A stretch of 64,000 bases of DNA from Thiobacillus sp. (GCA_030679915.1 JAUXRY010000041.1:37818-101817); one strand, 5' to 3'; shown: positions 37,133 through 49,152, counted from the first letter of the stretch. The notes: generated from the sequence alone by a model not told the origin. Translations and numbers: made by a program.

Positions 37133-38132
37133 GCTGTTTCTCGAACTCTTCGGTTATCTGCTCGTCATCCTGGTTGCGGCAGAAATCTTTGTCAACGCGC
37201 TTGAGCACCTCGGCGAAAAACTCAAAATCTCGGAAGGCGTTACCGGATCCTTGTTTGCCGCGGTCGGCACCGCCATGCCCGAAACCCTGGTGCCGCTGCT
37301 AGCGATTTTTGCCGGCACCGGCAACAGCGCCGTCAATGAGGAAATCGGCGTCGGCGCCATCCTCGGCGCGCCGCTGATGCTGTCAACGCTGTCATTGTTT
37401 CTGCTAAGTGTGGCGGTGTTCAAGAAACGGGGTATTCAGGGCCGTTTCACCCCGGAGAAAACCGGTATCAAACGCGACCTCGATTTCTTTTTGATGGCAT
37501 TCACACTGGCCTTCGTTGCCATGTTCATCCCGCACGGCGAAGGCTGGGTGCGAGTTGGCATTGCCTTCATCATGGTCATGATCTACTTCATCTACGTGAT
37601 GCTGACCCTGCGCGCGTCGGCCAAACTGGTGGAAGATGGCCACGCCACCGAGGCCGGGTCGCCCATGCTGCTGACCCGCCTGGGTTTACCGCAAAACCTG
37701 TTCTTCATCATCGTGCAGTTGGCGTTGGGGCTAGGCTTGCTGGTTGCCGGCGCCAAGGGCTTCATCCACGGCGTGGAAGCCGCCGCGCCCATCATCGGCA
37801 TCTCCGCCCTGCTGCTGTCCTTGATGATCATTCCGATCGCGACCGAGCTGCCGGAAAAGGTGAATTCGATTCTGTGGATCCGCAAGAACAAGGACACGCT
37901 GGCGTTCGGCAACATCACCGGCGCCATGGTGTTTCAGGGCACCCTGCTGCCCGCCATTGGTATTTCGCTCACACCATGGGCGCCGCAGAAGGAAGTGCTG
38001 CTGGGCGTGCTGGTCACCTTGATTGCAGCGTTCTGGCTGCGTTGGGCGGCGTTGAACAGTGGCTTGCGAGTGTGGCATCTGATTGTGAATGGGGTTTTGT
38101 ACGTGACTTATCTGACCGTGGTGCTAGTGTAG
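37131..38132 (+). CDS. Sodium/calcium exchanger family membrane protein
   Basis: 333 residues with about ten membrane helices. The two alpha-repeats of the Ca2+/cation antiporter superfamily are visible: GSLFAAVGTAMPETLVPLLA near residue 40 and ISALLLSLMIIPIATELPEK in the second half, each with the acidic residue that binds cations. It may move Ca2+ or another cation against Na+ or H+; the ion is not certain. The ATG overlaps the start codon of the divergent thioredoxin-like gene. Confidence 0.82.
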   Translation: MLFLELFGYLLVILVAAEIFVNALEHLGEKLKISEGVTGSLFAAVGTAMPETLVPLLAIFAGTGNSAVNEEIGVGAILGAPLMLSTLSLFLLSVAVFKKRGIQGRFTPEKTGIKRDLDFFLMAFTLAFVAMFIPHGEGWVRVGIAFIMVMIYFIYVMLTLRASAKLVEDGHATEAGSPMLLTRLGLPQNLFFIIVQLALGLGLLVAGAKGFIHGVEAAAPIIGISALLLSLMIIPIATELPEKVNSILWIRKNKDTLAFGNITGAMVFQGTLLPAIGISLTPWAPQKEVLLGVLVTLIAAFWLRWAALNSGLRVWHLIVNGVLYVTYLTVVLV

Positions 38133-38185
38133 GTGTCAGAAGTAAAACGGCGGAGTGCCTCACCATCTTGTTTTAAATAAGCGCT

Positions 38186-39091
38186 TCAGATCGTCCGCGA
38201 TCGGAGTCGAGCAAGGCTGGCAATCATGCCCAGACCCGCCAGCATCATGACCCAGGAACGGGCTTCCGGTACGGGTGTCACTTGCCAGCCAATATCTTGC
38301 ATCGCTGCAAAATCCAGGTCAGTGAAGTATTTACGGGTTCCACTGGCAATACTCGGGTCCATTGCAGCTTCCTGAGACAGGCCATTGAAAGTGCTGAAGG
38401 TTCCTGATGCCCAATGTGCTTGGTCGCCATCCAATTCCACCGTACCAGTGGAAGAGCCCACAAAATTTGTACCGCTAACAAGTGCATTGAACGAATCAGC
38501 CGTACCGAATCCGAGTACATGTGCCAGCTCATGGACTGCCACTGAATAAAAATCAAATTCGCCCGCATCCAGCCCACTTGTGGTGCTGCCAAAGTGCCAG
38601 TTGGTGCTGGCTTTATCAAAGCTGATGGCACCACCCCAAGGTGCAAAGTCGACCGGATTCGCTCCGCTCGTGGCACCCTGGCCACGTCTATCCGCATCAG
38701 TGCAAAAACTGCCTACACCGGAGCAGCCAAAGCCGCCCGGCCCCCCCAATCCTAAAGTACTGCTGCCAAGGTTGGCTCCTCCTACGTAAATACGAATGAC
38801 ATCGGCAGCAAAGCTTTGGCTATTCAAAGTGACATTTGATCCAAATGGGTCGGATGGGTTAAAAAATATCGAATTGAAGTCATTCTGCCCAGACGAGGCA
38901 ATGGCGCTTAGGTTGTCAGAGAAGCGTGACTCGAAGATAGACGCCGCACTTTCCAGTGCGCTCTTGCTGCCTGCGTTGCTTGTGAAGAAGCTTCCGGTGT
39001 CGTATGAGTAATCGAACTGAATGTCGATGTTGGCAAACGCGGGTGGCACAAATGCCAAGGACAATACCAGGGCAGATAAGGACTTATTCAT
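38186..39091 (-). CDS. PEP-CTERM metalloprotease, matrixin-like
   Basis: 301 residues. A signal peptide (cut after PAFA, residue 20) is followed by a metzincin-type protease domain with HELAHVLGFG at residues 187-196, where three His or Gly/His positions bind zinc, and a later AAMDPSI that could serve as the Met-turn, then LDFAAMQDIGW. The C terminus is an exosortase signal (VTPVPEARSWVMMLAGLGMI, then RLRSR). It should be a surface-sorted zinc protease. No exosortase is in the window. Upstream lies a 6-bp inverted repeat ATGTCA/TGACAT at 39144-39163. Confidence 0.85.
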   Translation of the reverse strand: MNKSLSALVLSLAFVPPAFANIDIQFDYSYDTGSFFTSNAGSKSALESAASIFESRFSDNLSAIASSGQNDFNSIFFNPSDPFGSNVTLNSQSFAADVIRIYVGGANLGSSTLGLGGPGGFGCSGVGSFCTDADRRGQGATSGANPVDFAPWGGAISFDKASTNWHFGSTTSGLDAGEFDFYSVAVHELAHVLGFGTADSFNALVSGTNFVGSSTGTVELDGDQAHWASGTFSTFNGLSQEAAMDPSIASGTRKYFTDLDFAAMQDIGWQVTPVPEARSWVMMLAGLGMIASLARLRSRTI

Positions 39092-39143
39092 GGGGTCAGT
39101 ATCTTTCAGAAAAGGTTATAAAACTTTCTCCGCATTTTTATAT

Positions 39144-39163
39144 ATGTCAGTAGTTTATGACAT
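39144..39163. promoter_or_regulatory. Inverted repeat upstream of the PEP-CTERM metalloprotease
   Basis: ATGTCA and TGACAT are separated by 8 bases in an AT-rich stretch 53-72 bases before the start codon, next to a TATATA box. It could be an operator or part of the promoter. No sigma-54 element like those of the other PEP-CTERM gene is visible here. Confidence 0.3.
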
Positions 39164-39193
39164 TAATCTTGTAAAACAAGGGTTTCACATTGA

Positions 39194-40390
39194 TTAAGGC
39201 ATTTCTCGGGAGAGTGATGGTTCGCGGCGGAAAGGGCCTTCCATTTCGTCCATGTAGTGCGCGATCGCATCGGTTTCACGCTCCAGAAAACGATCAACCG
39301 CATCACGGAATTCCGCATTCTCCAGCCAGTGCCAGGAATGCGTAGCGGTGGGGACGAGGCCGCGGGCGAGTTTGTGTTCGCCCTGCGCGCCGCCTTCAAA
39401 CACCTGGAGTCCATGGGCAATCGCGTATTCAATCCCTTGCTGGTAGCAGGTTTCAAAATGCAGCCCGGGCACATATTCCAGCGTGCCCCAATGGCGTCCG
39501 TATAGCCGCTCGTTGTCCTTGATGCAGAACGAGCAGGCGATGGGCATGCCGTTGCGGTCGGCGATGATCAGCACCACGTTGTCCGGCAGGTTGGCGCGCA
39601 GGTCAGCGAAAAAGGCGCGGTTGAGGTGCGGGTCGCTGCGGTGGCGGGCGTAGGTGTCGGCGTAGCAGCGCAGGAAGTGGTCCCAGTCTTCATCGGTGCT
39701 GTCGCGGCCCTCCACCCAGCGGAAGGTGACGCCGAGTTTGTCCAGCTTCTTGCGCTCTTGATGGATTTTCTTGCGCTTGTCGTGCTTCATCGCGGCGAGA
39801 AAGTCTTCGAAGTCGCTGTAACCCGCGTTTTGCCAGTGAAACTGGAAAGCGCTGCGATGCATTAATGGTGCCGCGTTGAGTGCCGCATGGTCCGGCTCGG
39901 TGGGGAACAGAATGTGGAACGATGAGAACCCCAGGTCCTGCGTGAGCTTGAGCGCGGCCTGGATCAACGTCGCGCGGTCGTCATCATTCTTCGCCAGCAG
40001 GCGCGGACCGGGCACGGGCGAGAAGGGCACGCAGCACACCAGCTTGGGGTAGTAGTTGAGGCCGTGGCGGCGGTAGGCATCGGCCCACGCCCAGTCGAAC
40101 ACGAACTCGCCCCAGGAGTGGTGTTTGACGTAGAGCGGCATCGCCGCTTCGAGCTGGCCGTTGCGGAACAGCGCCAGGTGCACCGGCTCCCAGCCGATGT
40201 CGGGGCCGACGCAGCCGGTGGTTTCTAGCGCATGCAAAAACGCATGCTGCACAAAGGGGGAGTCGCCCGCCAAGGTGTTCCAGGCGGCCGGATCGAGGTC
40301 GGCCATGCGCGGAATCACGCGAATGACGGTGCCTGCGGCTTCCGCATCGGCGGGCTTTGCTTCAAAATGCGCGTTTTGGTTAGCGTCCAT
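39194..40390 (-). CDS. FemAB/GNAT-like acyltransferase (COG3146 type)
   Basis: 398 residues from ATG 40390 (a TTG one codon upstream is also possible). The sequence has the features of the COG3146/DUF482 family: FVQHAFLHALETTGC, FVFDWAWADAYRRHGLNYYP, KHDKRKKIHQERKKL and the C-terminal GNAT-like block LYGRHWGTLEYVPGLHFETC with GGAQGEHKLARGL. Such proteins are predicted N-acyltransferases related to peptidoglycan-bridge enzymes; no substrate is established. Only five bases separate its start codon from that of divergent sucC. Confidence 0.82.
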   Translation of the reverse strand: MDANQNAHFEAKPADAEAAGTVIRVIPRMADLDPAAWNTLAGDSPFVQHAFLHALETTGCVGPDIGWEPVHLALFRNGQLEAAMPLYVKHHSWGEFVFDWAWADAYRRHGLNYYPKLVCCVPFSPVPGPRLLAKNDDDRATLIQAALKLTQDLGFSSFHILFPTEPDHAALNAAPLMHRSAFQFHWQNAGYSDFEDFLAAMKHDKRKKIHQERKKLDKLGVTFRWVEGRDSTDEDWDHFLRCYADTYARHRSDPHLNRAFFADLRANLPDNVVLIIADRNGMPIACSFCIKDNERLYGRHWGTLEYVPGLHFETCYQQGIEYAIAHGLQVFEGGAQGEHKLARGLVPTATHSWHWLENAEFRDAVDRFLERETDAIAHYMDEMEGPFRREPSLSREMP

Positions 40391-40395
40391 CAAAC

Positions 40396-41552
<1,157 letters not shown>

Positions 41553-41556
<4 letters not shown>

Positions 41557-42428
41557 GCATCCTCGTCAACAAAGACACCCTGGTCATCTGCCAGGGCTTT
41601 ACCGGCAAGCAGGGCACGTTTCACTCCGAGCAGGCGATTGCCTATGGCACGCAGATGGTCGGTGGCGTGACGCCGGGCAAGGGCGGTCAGACGCATCTCG
41701 ACCTGCCGGTGTTCAATACCGTGCGCGATGCAGTACGCCAAACCGGCGCGCAGGCCACGATGATCTACGTGCCCGCAGCGTTTGCTGCCGACTCGATCCT
41801 CGAAGCGGCCGATGCGGGGATCGAGGTCATCGTCTGCATCACCGAAGGTATCCCGGTGCTGGACATGATTAACGTGAAAGCTGCGCTGCGTGCCAACGGC
41901 GCCGAGCTGATTGGTCCCAACTGCCCCGGCATCATCACCTCGGGCGAATGCAAGATCGGCATCATGCCTGGCGTCATTCATCAGCAAGGCAAGATCGGCA
42001 TCGTGTCGCGTTCCGGCACGCTGACCTATGAAGCCGTGCACCAGACCACGCTGCTGGGACTGGGACAGTCCACCTGCGTTGGCATCGGCGGCGACCCGAT
42101 CAAGGGACTGGACTTTATCGATTGCCTGCAGATGTTCGAGGCCGACCCGCAGACCGAAGCAGTGATCCTGGTGGGCGAAATCGGCGGCAGCCGCGAAGAA
42201 GAGGCGGCCGAGTACATACGCTCGAACATGAAAAAGCCGGTGGCGGCGTATATCGCCGGGCGGACCGCGCCCAAGGGCAAGCGCATGGGCCATGCCGGCG
42301 CCATCATTGCAGGCAGCTCGGGCACAGCCGACGCCAAGATTCGCGCGCTGGAAGCGGCGGGTGTAGTCATTGCGCATAGCCCTGCTGGGCTGGGTGAAGC
42401 GGTCCAGGCTGCATTGGGCGCACGGTAA
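41553..42428 (+). CDS. sucD: Succinyl-CoA synthetase, alpha subunit
   Basis: 291 residues. CoA-binding Rossmann domain ([19 protein letters not shown]) and ligase domain with the phosphorylated His in [20 protein letters not shown]. The sequence [20 protein letters not shown] is also typical. Coupled to sucC by a four-base overlap; nadE follows after nine bases. Confidence 0.97.
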
Positions 42429-42437
42429 CGTTCACGC

Positions 42438-44386
<1,949 letters not shown>

Positions 44387-44416
44387 TCGCAGTAGATGCG
44401 TTGAATACAAGCTGTT

Positions 44417-44441
44417 CGAACCGGGCGTTATTCCCGGTTCG
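44417..44441. terminator. Bidirectional hairpin between glnB and bamD
   Basis: CGAACCGGG and CCCGGTTCG form a perfect 9-bp stem with a 7-base loop between two convergent genes. No U-run follows on either strand, so it may be a factor-assisted terminator or a 3' end stabiliser. Confidence 0.5.
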
Positions 44442-44444
44442 TAC

Positions 44445-45281
44445 TTACCAGAACCGGTACCAGGCCTTCCCCACTGTGCTGACACCCTTGGCGTATTTGC
44501 TGTTCGGAAAGTTGAGCTTCAATACGCGTTGCGCATCGTCACGCAAGCCGGGGAGCTTCAGTTTGTCGTAAGACAGCACCATGATCGCCAGCGCCTCTTC
44601 CAGTGCAGGGGCTTCAGGGTAGGTTGTCAGGACTTCCTTGGCGCGGTTGGCCGCGGCCACATAGGCTTCACGCTTCAGGTAATACTTGGCGACATGCACT
44701 TCATTGCTGGCCAGCGTATTCACCAGATATTTCATCCGAGCGGTTGAGTCGGCAGCATATTTTCCTTCGGGGAAACGGGTGACCACTTCCTTAAAAGCCA
44801 GGAACGCGTCGCGCGCAGCCCGGGGGTCACGCTCGCTCAGGTCCTGGTCAACCAATTTACCCAGATAGCCAAGATCATCATTGAAGTTCGCCAGGCCCTT
44901 CAAGTAATACGCGTAATCGACGTTAGGGTGATTGGGGTGTAACTTGATGAAGCGGTCACACGCAGCAATGGCGGAGATGGGTTCGTTGTCCTTGTAGTAG
45001 GCGTAGGCGACTTCCAGCTGCGCCTGTTGCGCATAGCGACCGAACGGATAACGTGACTCAAGGGTCTCGAATAATTTGACTGAGCGTACATAATCGCCGC
45101 TGTTCAGATTATCCTTGGCCTCGGCGTACAGCTTTTGCGCCGACCAGCCTGCGGTTTCATCCTTGACTTCGGGCAGCAGTCCGCAGCCACTCAGGGCAAG
45201 TGTGGAGGCCAGCAGTAGCCCGCCTACGAGGCCATACGCCCGATTGAAAGTTTTTGAACTGGATAAACGTAGCTTGAACAT
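44445..45281 (-). CDS. bamD: Outer membrane assembly lipoprotein BamD
   Basis: 278 residues. The lipoprotein signal ends LALSGC (Cys33). TPR-like helical repeats follow: LYAEAKDNLNSGDYVRSVKL, FETLESRYPFGRYAQQAQLE, VAYAYYKDNEPISAIAACDR and HPNHPNVDYAYYLKGLANFN, all hallmarks of BamD (ComL). It works with BamA, encoded 14 kb away. The start codon lies in a CATG shared with the start codon of divergent rluD, as closely packed as possible. Confidence 0.96.
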   Translation of the reverse strand: MFKLRLSSSKTFNRAYGLVGGLLLASTLALSGCGLLPEVKDETAGWSAQKLYAEAKDNLNSGDYVRSVKLFETLESRYPFGRYAQQAQLEVAYAYYKDNEPISAIAACDRFIKLHPNHPNVDYAYYLKGLANFNDDLGYLGKLVDQDLSERDPRAARDAFLAFKEVVTRFPEGKYAADSTARMKYLVNTLASNEVHVAKYYLKREAYVAAANRAKEVLTTYPEAPALEEALAIMVLSYDKLKLPGLRDDAQRVLKLNFPNSKYAKGVSTVGKAWYRFW

Positions 45282-46248
45282 GGAAAAAGATACCGAAGAT
45301 TCGTCGCCTGATTATAAGGGAAATCTGTCCGCTGACATTCGTGAGCTGGTGATCCCGGACGCCGAGGGCGGGCAACGGCTGGATCAAGCCCTGTCTCGGC
45401 TGCTGCCCGAGTTTTCACGTAACCGCATCCAGAACTGGATACGCGCACGCAAAATCGCCGTAGATGACGTATTCCCAAACACCAAGATGAAAGTCTTGGG
45501 TGGCGAGAATGTTCGGGTGGAAATCGAAGCCGATCCCAACGCGACTCCCGATGCGCCAGAGGCGATCCCGTTGGAGGTGGTGTTTGAAGATCTGATGTTG
45601 ATGGTGATCAACAAACCCGTCGGATTGGTGGTTCACCCTGGCAGTGGCAACCGCCAGGGCACCATGCTGAACGCCTTGCTGCATTGGGTGCCGCAAGTCG
45701 CCGAGTTGCCGCGAGCGGGCATTGTGCACCGTCTCGACAAAGATACCTCCGGGCTTCTGGTGGTCGCCAAAACGATCAAGTCGCACACCGATCTGGTTCG
45801 TCAGTTGCAGGCGCGTACCGTCAAAAGGGAATACCTCGCGCTGGTTTATGGTGAAATCGATCGAAACGGAACCGTCAATGCCCCGCTGGCGCGCGATCCC
45901 CATAACCGCGTTAAACGCACCGTGCACAGCATGGGCAAGGAAGCCATTACCCATTACGAGGTGGTCGAGCGTTTCCCCGGCGTCACCCTGGTGCGCTGCA
46001 AGCTGGAAACCGGCCGCACCCATCAGATCAGGGTGCACATGCAACATCTGGGTCACCCGTTGGTGGGCGAAGACACGTATAGCGCTAGCCGCCGTAGCCA
46101 TCACAAGATCCCGTTTCCACGTCAGGCGCTGCACGCTGAACGTCTGGGCCTGATCCACCCGTTCACGCAGGAATTCATGCAGTGGGAATGTCCGCTGCCC
46201 GCCGATTTTGCTGGCATTCTCAACATGCTTCGCGAAGACAACAGTTAA
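45280..46248 (+). CDS. rluD: 23S rRNA pseudouridine synthase RluD
   Basis: 322 residues. S4 domain (RLDQALSRLLPEFSRNRIQN), then the catalytic domain with GIVHRLDKDTSGLLVVAKT (Asp153 as nucleophile), EYLALVYGEI and RTHQIRVHMQHLGHPLVGED. RluD makes pseudouridines 1911, 1915 and 1917 in helix 69 and is important for subunit assembly. Divergence from bamD is conserved across proteobacteria. A longer upstream frame inside bamD is a shadow. pgeF follows after 12 bases. Confidence 0.95.
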   Translation: MEKDTEDSSPDYKGNLSADIRELVIPDAEGGQRLDQALSRLLPEFSRNRIQNWIRARKIAVDDVFPNTKMKVLGGENVRVEIEADPNATPDAPEAIPLEVVFEDLMLMVINKPVGLVVHPGSGNRQGTMLNALLHWVPQVAELPRAGIVHRLDKDTSGLLVVAKTIKSHTDLVRQLQARTVKREYLALVYGEIDRNGTVNAPLARDPHNRVKRTVHSMGKEAITHYEVVERFPGVTLVRCKLETGRTHQIRVHMQHLGHPLVGEDTYSASRRSHHKIPFPRQALHAERLGLIHPFTQEFMQWECPLPADFAGILNMLREDNS

Positions 46249-46260
46249 TTCTTGAACTCG

Positions 46261-46980
46261 ATGCTGCTGCCCACCTGGCCTGCCCCCGCAGGGGTATTCA
46301 GCCTGATGACGACTCGCGAAGGCGGAGTCAGCAGCCCGCCTTGGGACAGCCTCAATCTCGGGGATCATGTGGGCGATGATGCGACCCATGTGGCTGAAAA
46401 TCGTGCCCGTCTACGGCTGAAATTACCTGCAGAGCCTGCCTGGCTCAAGCAAATTCATGGCACCATCGTGGTGGATGCCGGCTCGGGCGAGCTGACGGCA
46501 GATGCGTCAGTGACCCGGCAGGCAGGGTGCGTCTGCGCCGTACTCACCGCCGATTGTTTACCGGTATTGTTTTGCGATCGGGCGGGCCGCGTTGTGGCCG
46601 CCGCCCATGCCGGCTGGCGAGGGTTGGCCCAGGGCGTGCTGGAAACCACAGTTGCGGCCATGCAGGTTCCACCAGGTGAGGTGCTGGCCTGGATGGGCGC
46701 TGCCATCGGCCCGGATGCGTTCGAAGTCGGTGAGGACGTACGCCAAGCGTTTATCCAGCAGCATCCGGAGGCGGCTGCGGCTTTTGTGCCGCACCCTTCA
46801 GGCGTACCGGGTAAATGGCTTGCCGATATTTATCAGCTGGCGCGCAACCGCCTCAACCGGGTGGGCGTGCAGGCCATCTATGGCGGTGGACGGTGCACCT
46901 TCAATGAAACAGCACAGTTCTATTCTTACCGGCGTGAGGGTGTGACCGGGCGCATGGCCTCACTGATCTGGCTGGGTTGA
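46261..46980 (+). CDS. pgeF: Peptidoglycan editing factor PgeF (laccase-domain family)
   Basis: 239 residues of the YfiH/DUF152 family. The metal site is seen in WLKQIHG (His), LTADCLPVLFCD (Cys) and AAAHAGWRGLAQG (His). In E. coli YfiH/PgeF prevents L-Ser from replacing L-Ala in peptidoglycan precursors; relatives are purine nucleoside enzymes. Directly after rluD, as in most proteobacteria. Its last 21 bases overlap the end of the convergent DNA ligase gene. I take ATG 46261 over a TTG three codons upstream. Confidence 0.92.
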   Translation: MLLPTWPAPAGVFSLMTTREGGVSSPPWDSLNLGDHVGDDATHVAENRARLRLKLPAEPAWLKQIHGTIVVDAGSGELTADASVTRQAGCVCAVLTADCLPVLFCDRAGRVVAAAHAGWRGLAQGVLETTVAAMQVPPGEVLAWMGAAIGPDAFEVGEDVRQAFIQQHPEAAAAFVPHPSGVPGKWLADIYQLARNRLNRVGVQAIYGGGRCTFNETAQFYSYRREGVTGRMASLIWLG

Positions 46981-47844
46981 CACCTGAGCGTCTTCTCGGA
47001 TGCGCAGATAGCGCGCAAAGCGAGGAAGGCCATTTTTCGTCAGCTGTTGATAGCGGTACGTGATGCGTGTGCCTAAGGGTGGCGGCTGACGGCGCAGCGC
47101 ATCGCTTAGCCCACTGCCCACCTGAAAACGTTTTCCATCCGGCATTTCCATGATTAATGCACCGGTCATGCCGTCGTATTTTCCTTTGCCGGGTGTATAC
47201 CCCACGATGACGGCTTCGGCATCCTGCCAGGGTTTCAATTTGAGCAGCACGTTGCTGCGTCCGGTGATATACGGCGCATCGGCGCGATGCAGCATCAAGC
47301 CTTCTCCCCCCGCGCGCACAACTGTATCTTGTCGTTGCATTAGCGCGGCGCGGTTGACTGCACGCGTCTGTTCGACAAGCTGCAGCCAGGGCACGGCAGC
47401 CTGGGTGACTAATGCACGCATCTGCTGAATACGCGAACTGAAGTCGCCAGCGGCGTCGGGCAATTCAAAAATAAGGTAACGCACCTGCCGCCATTCGGCA
47501 TCCACCGGTTCGATCCGGCGCACCGTGCCCGACAGCAAATCGAACTGCGCGCGGCCGATCCACAACTCACCATCCAGTGGCACCGCCGGAAAGTTTTCGG
47601 TGAACCAGATGGGTGCAGGCACCACACCACCGCCGCGAAAGCGCAGCGTGCGACCATCCCACTGCGCACGTACACCATCGTATTTTTCGCTGACCCAGTA
47701 TTCGGTGACATCGATATTCGCCTCATACACCTCGGCCAGCAACATGGCGGGAGCGGTGGCTGGGGCATCTGCCCACAGTGGATGAGACGCAAGCGCCAGC
47801 AGTACCAGCCACAAGCCGGACACGCTACGCTTCAATCCAGCCAT
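46960..47844 (-). CDS. ligE: Periplasmic ATP-dependent DNA ligase (Lig E type)
   Basis: 294 residues. The N terminus is a signal peptide (LWLVLLALASHPLWADA), so the enzyme should be exported. Motif I is SEKYDGVRAQWDG with the adenylated Lys54; motif III VPLDGELWIG, motif IV GEGLMLHRAD and motif V LLKLKPWQDAEAVIVGY follow, and a C-terminal OB-fold closes it. This is the compact Lig E form known from Neisseria and Vibrio, thought to act on extracellular or incoming DNA. It overlaps the upstream GNAT gene by 13 bases and pgeF by 21. Confidence 0.9.
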   Translation of the reverse strand: MAGLKRSVSGLWLVLLALASHPLWADAPATAPAMLLAEVYEANIDVTEYWVSEKYDGVRAQWDGRTLRFRGGGVVPAPIWFTENFPAVPLDGELWIGRAQFDLLSGTVRRIEPVDAEWRQVRYLIFELPDAAGDFSSRIQQMRALVTQAAVPWLQLVEQTRAVNRAALMQRQDTVVRAGGEGLMLHRADAPYITGRSNVLLKLKPWQDAEAVIVGYTPGKGKYDGMTGALIMEMPDGKRFQVGSGLSDALRRQPPPLGTRITYRYQQLTKNGLPRFARYLRIREDAQVSTQPDQ

Positions 47845-48314
47845 TTGTGCAGGAACTGCGCGTGGCCCATGGCGGGGTCGAGTTGGTAATCGGTAAATCC
47901 CAGCCTTTCATAGACGCTGCGAGCTGACGTGTTGCCCTGGAGCACTTCCAGGGTGAGTTTGCAGGCACCACGCTCGCGCGCCAGGACTTCAACCTGGTCA
48001 AACATTTGCGGGGCAATACCGCGCCCACGATGGCTGGGTGCCACCACGACGTCATGCACGTTGACCAGTGGGCGGCAGGCGAAGGTGGAAAATCCTTCGA
48101 TTGCGTTAATAAGTCCCACCGGCATTGCGTCGTCGAATGCCAGCACGCTGAAAATGAAAGGGCGGGCAGCGAGTGCGCTGACCAGGTTCTCGCGGGCGAA
48201 ATCACTCAGCGCTTTGCCGCCACCGGCCGGGTCGCGCGCGTAGGTATCCATCAACTGAACCAGTGCTGCGGCATGAGCCGGGTCGTCGTGGCGGACGCGG
48301 ACAACTTCAATCAT
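47832..48314 (-). CDS. GNAT family N-acetyltransferase
   Basis: 160 residues. The acetyl-CoA loop is VHDVVVAPSHRGRGIAPQMF and the C-terminal strand LTLEVLQGNTSARSVYERLG is typical of GNAT enzymes. The substrate cannot be read from sequence. Its start overlaps the nadC stop by 8 bases and its end overlaps ligE by 13, so the three genes form one tight unit. Confidence 0.85.
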   Translation of the reverse strand: MIEVVRVRHDDPAHAAALVQLMDTYARDPAGGGKALSDFARENLVSALAARPFIFSVLAFDDAMPVGLINAIEGFSTFACRPLVNVHDVVVAPSHRGRGIAPQMFDQVEVLARERGACKLTLEVLQGNTSARSVYERLGFTDYQLDPAMGHAQFLHKWLD

Positions 48315-49146
48315 CAGTACGCATCGACAGATCCACTGCGCGGATGTGCTTGGTCAGCCCACCGATGGAAATGCGGTCGACGCCGGTTTCGGCCACCCCG
48401 CGTACAGTTTCCACCGTGATGTTGCCGGAGGCTTCCAACTGCGCGCGGCCAGCGGTCAATGCCACCGCCTCGCGCATCGTGTCCAGATCAAAGTTATCGA
48501 GCAGAATCAGTTTCGCGCCGGCAGCGAGCGCTTCACGCAGCTGTTCCAGCGTTTCCACTTCGATCTGCACACTCACCTTGCCAGCGGCCAGCTTGAACGC
48601 CGCGTCCAGCACTGGCGTAATGCCGCCTGCGGCCGCTATGTGGTTTTCCTTGATCAGAATGCCGTCGTAGAGCCCCACGCGCTGGTTTTTCCCGCCGCCG
48701 ACGCGCACTGCGTATTTTCCGGCGATGCGCAGACCGGGCAGGGTCTTGCGGGTGTCGAGGATGGCCGCACGGGTGCCGGCGACGGCTTCGACATACGGCC
48801 GGGTGGCCGTTGCCACCGCCGACAGGGTTTGCAGAAAATTCAGCGCCGGGCGTTCGGCCGTCAGCAGGGCGCGGGTATTGCCGCTGATTTCGACCAACAC
48901 GCTGCCGGCGGCAACAGGTTCGCCCTCGCGCACCTTCCAATCGATTGCGCAAGCGGGGTCAAGCGCCTTGAAACAGGCATCGAACCATGGCCGCCCCGCG
49001 ATCACGGCGACTTCTCGGGTAATAACACGGGCGCGGGTAGTTTGCGTCGAGGAGATAAGTTGTGCGGTGAGATCGCCGCTGCCGACATCCTCGGCCAAGG
49101 CACGCGCGACGTCAGATGAAACCTGTTCTATATTCAAATCGGACAT
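48307..49146 (-). CDS. nadC: Nicotinate-nucleotide pyrophosphorylase (quinolinate PRTase)
   Basis: 279 residues. Family motifs are ERPALNFLQTLSAVATATRP, ILDTRKTLPGLRIAGKYAVR, GGGKNQRVGLYDGILIKENH and VEVETLEQLREAL-type strands, ending ISIGGLTKHIRAVDLSMR. It joins quinolinate to PRPP to form nicotinate mononucleotide in NAD synthesis. First gene of a minus-strand unit with a GNAT protein and Lig E. clpB is divergent 71 bases away. Confidence 0.95.
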   Translation of the reverse strand: MSDLNIEQVSSDVARALAEDVGSGDLTAQLISSTQTTRARVITREVAVIAGRPWFDACFKALDPACAIDWKVREGEPVAAGSVLVEISGNTRALLTAERPALNFLQTLSAVATATRPYVEAVAGTRAAILDTRKTLPGLRIAGKYAVRVGGGKNQRVGLYDGILIKENHIAAAGGITPVLDAAFKLAAGKVSVQIEVETLEQLREALAAGAKLILLDNFDLDTMREAVALTAGRAQLEASGNITVETVRGVAETGVDRISIGGLTKHIRAVDLSMRTDD

Positions 49147-49152
49147 GGAGGG

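Noticed and set aside
39168..39180. CTTGT-AAA-ACAAG palindrome as a terminator of the acyltransferase gene
   Set aside because: Only a 5-bp AT-rich stem without a U-run; too weak to call.
45115..45279. 55-codon N-terminal extension of rluD
   Set aside because: Lies inside bamD and has no S4-domain relation; the ATG at 45280 fits the family start.
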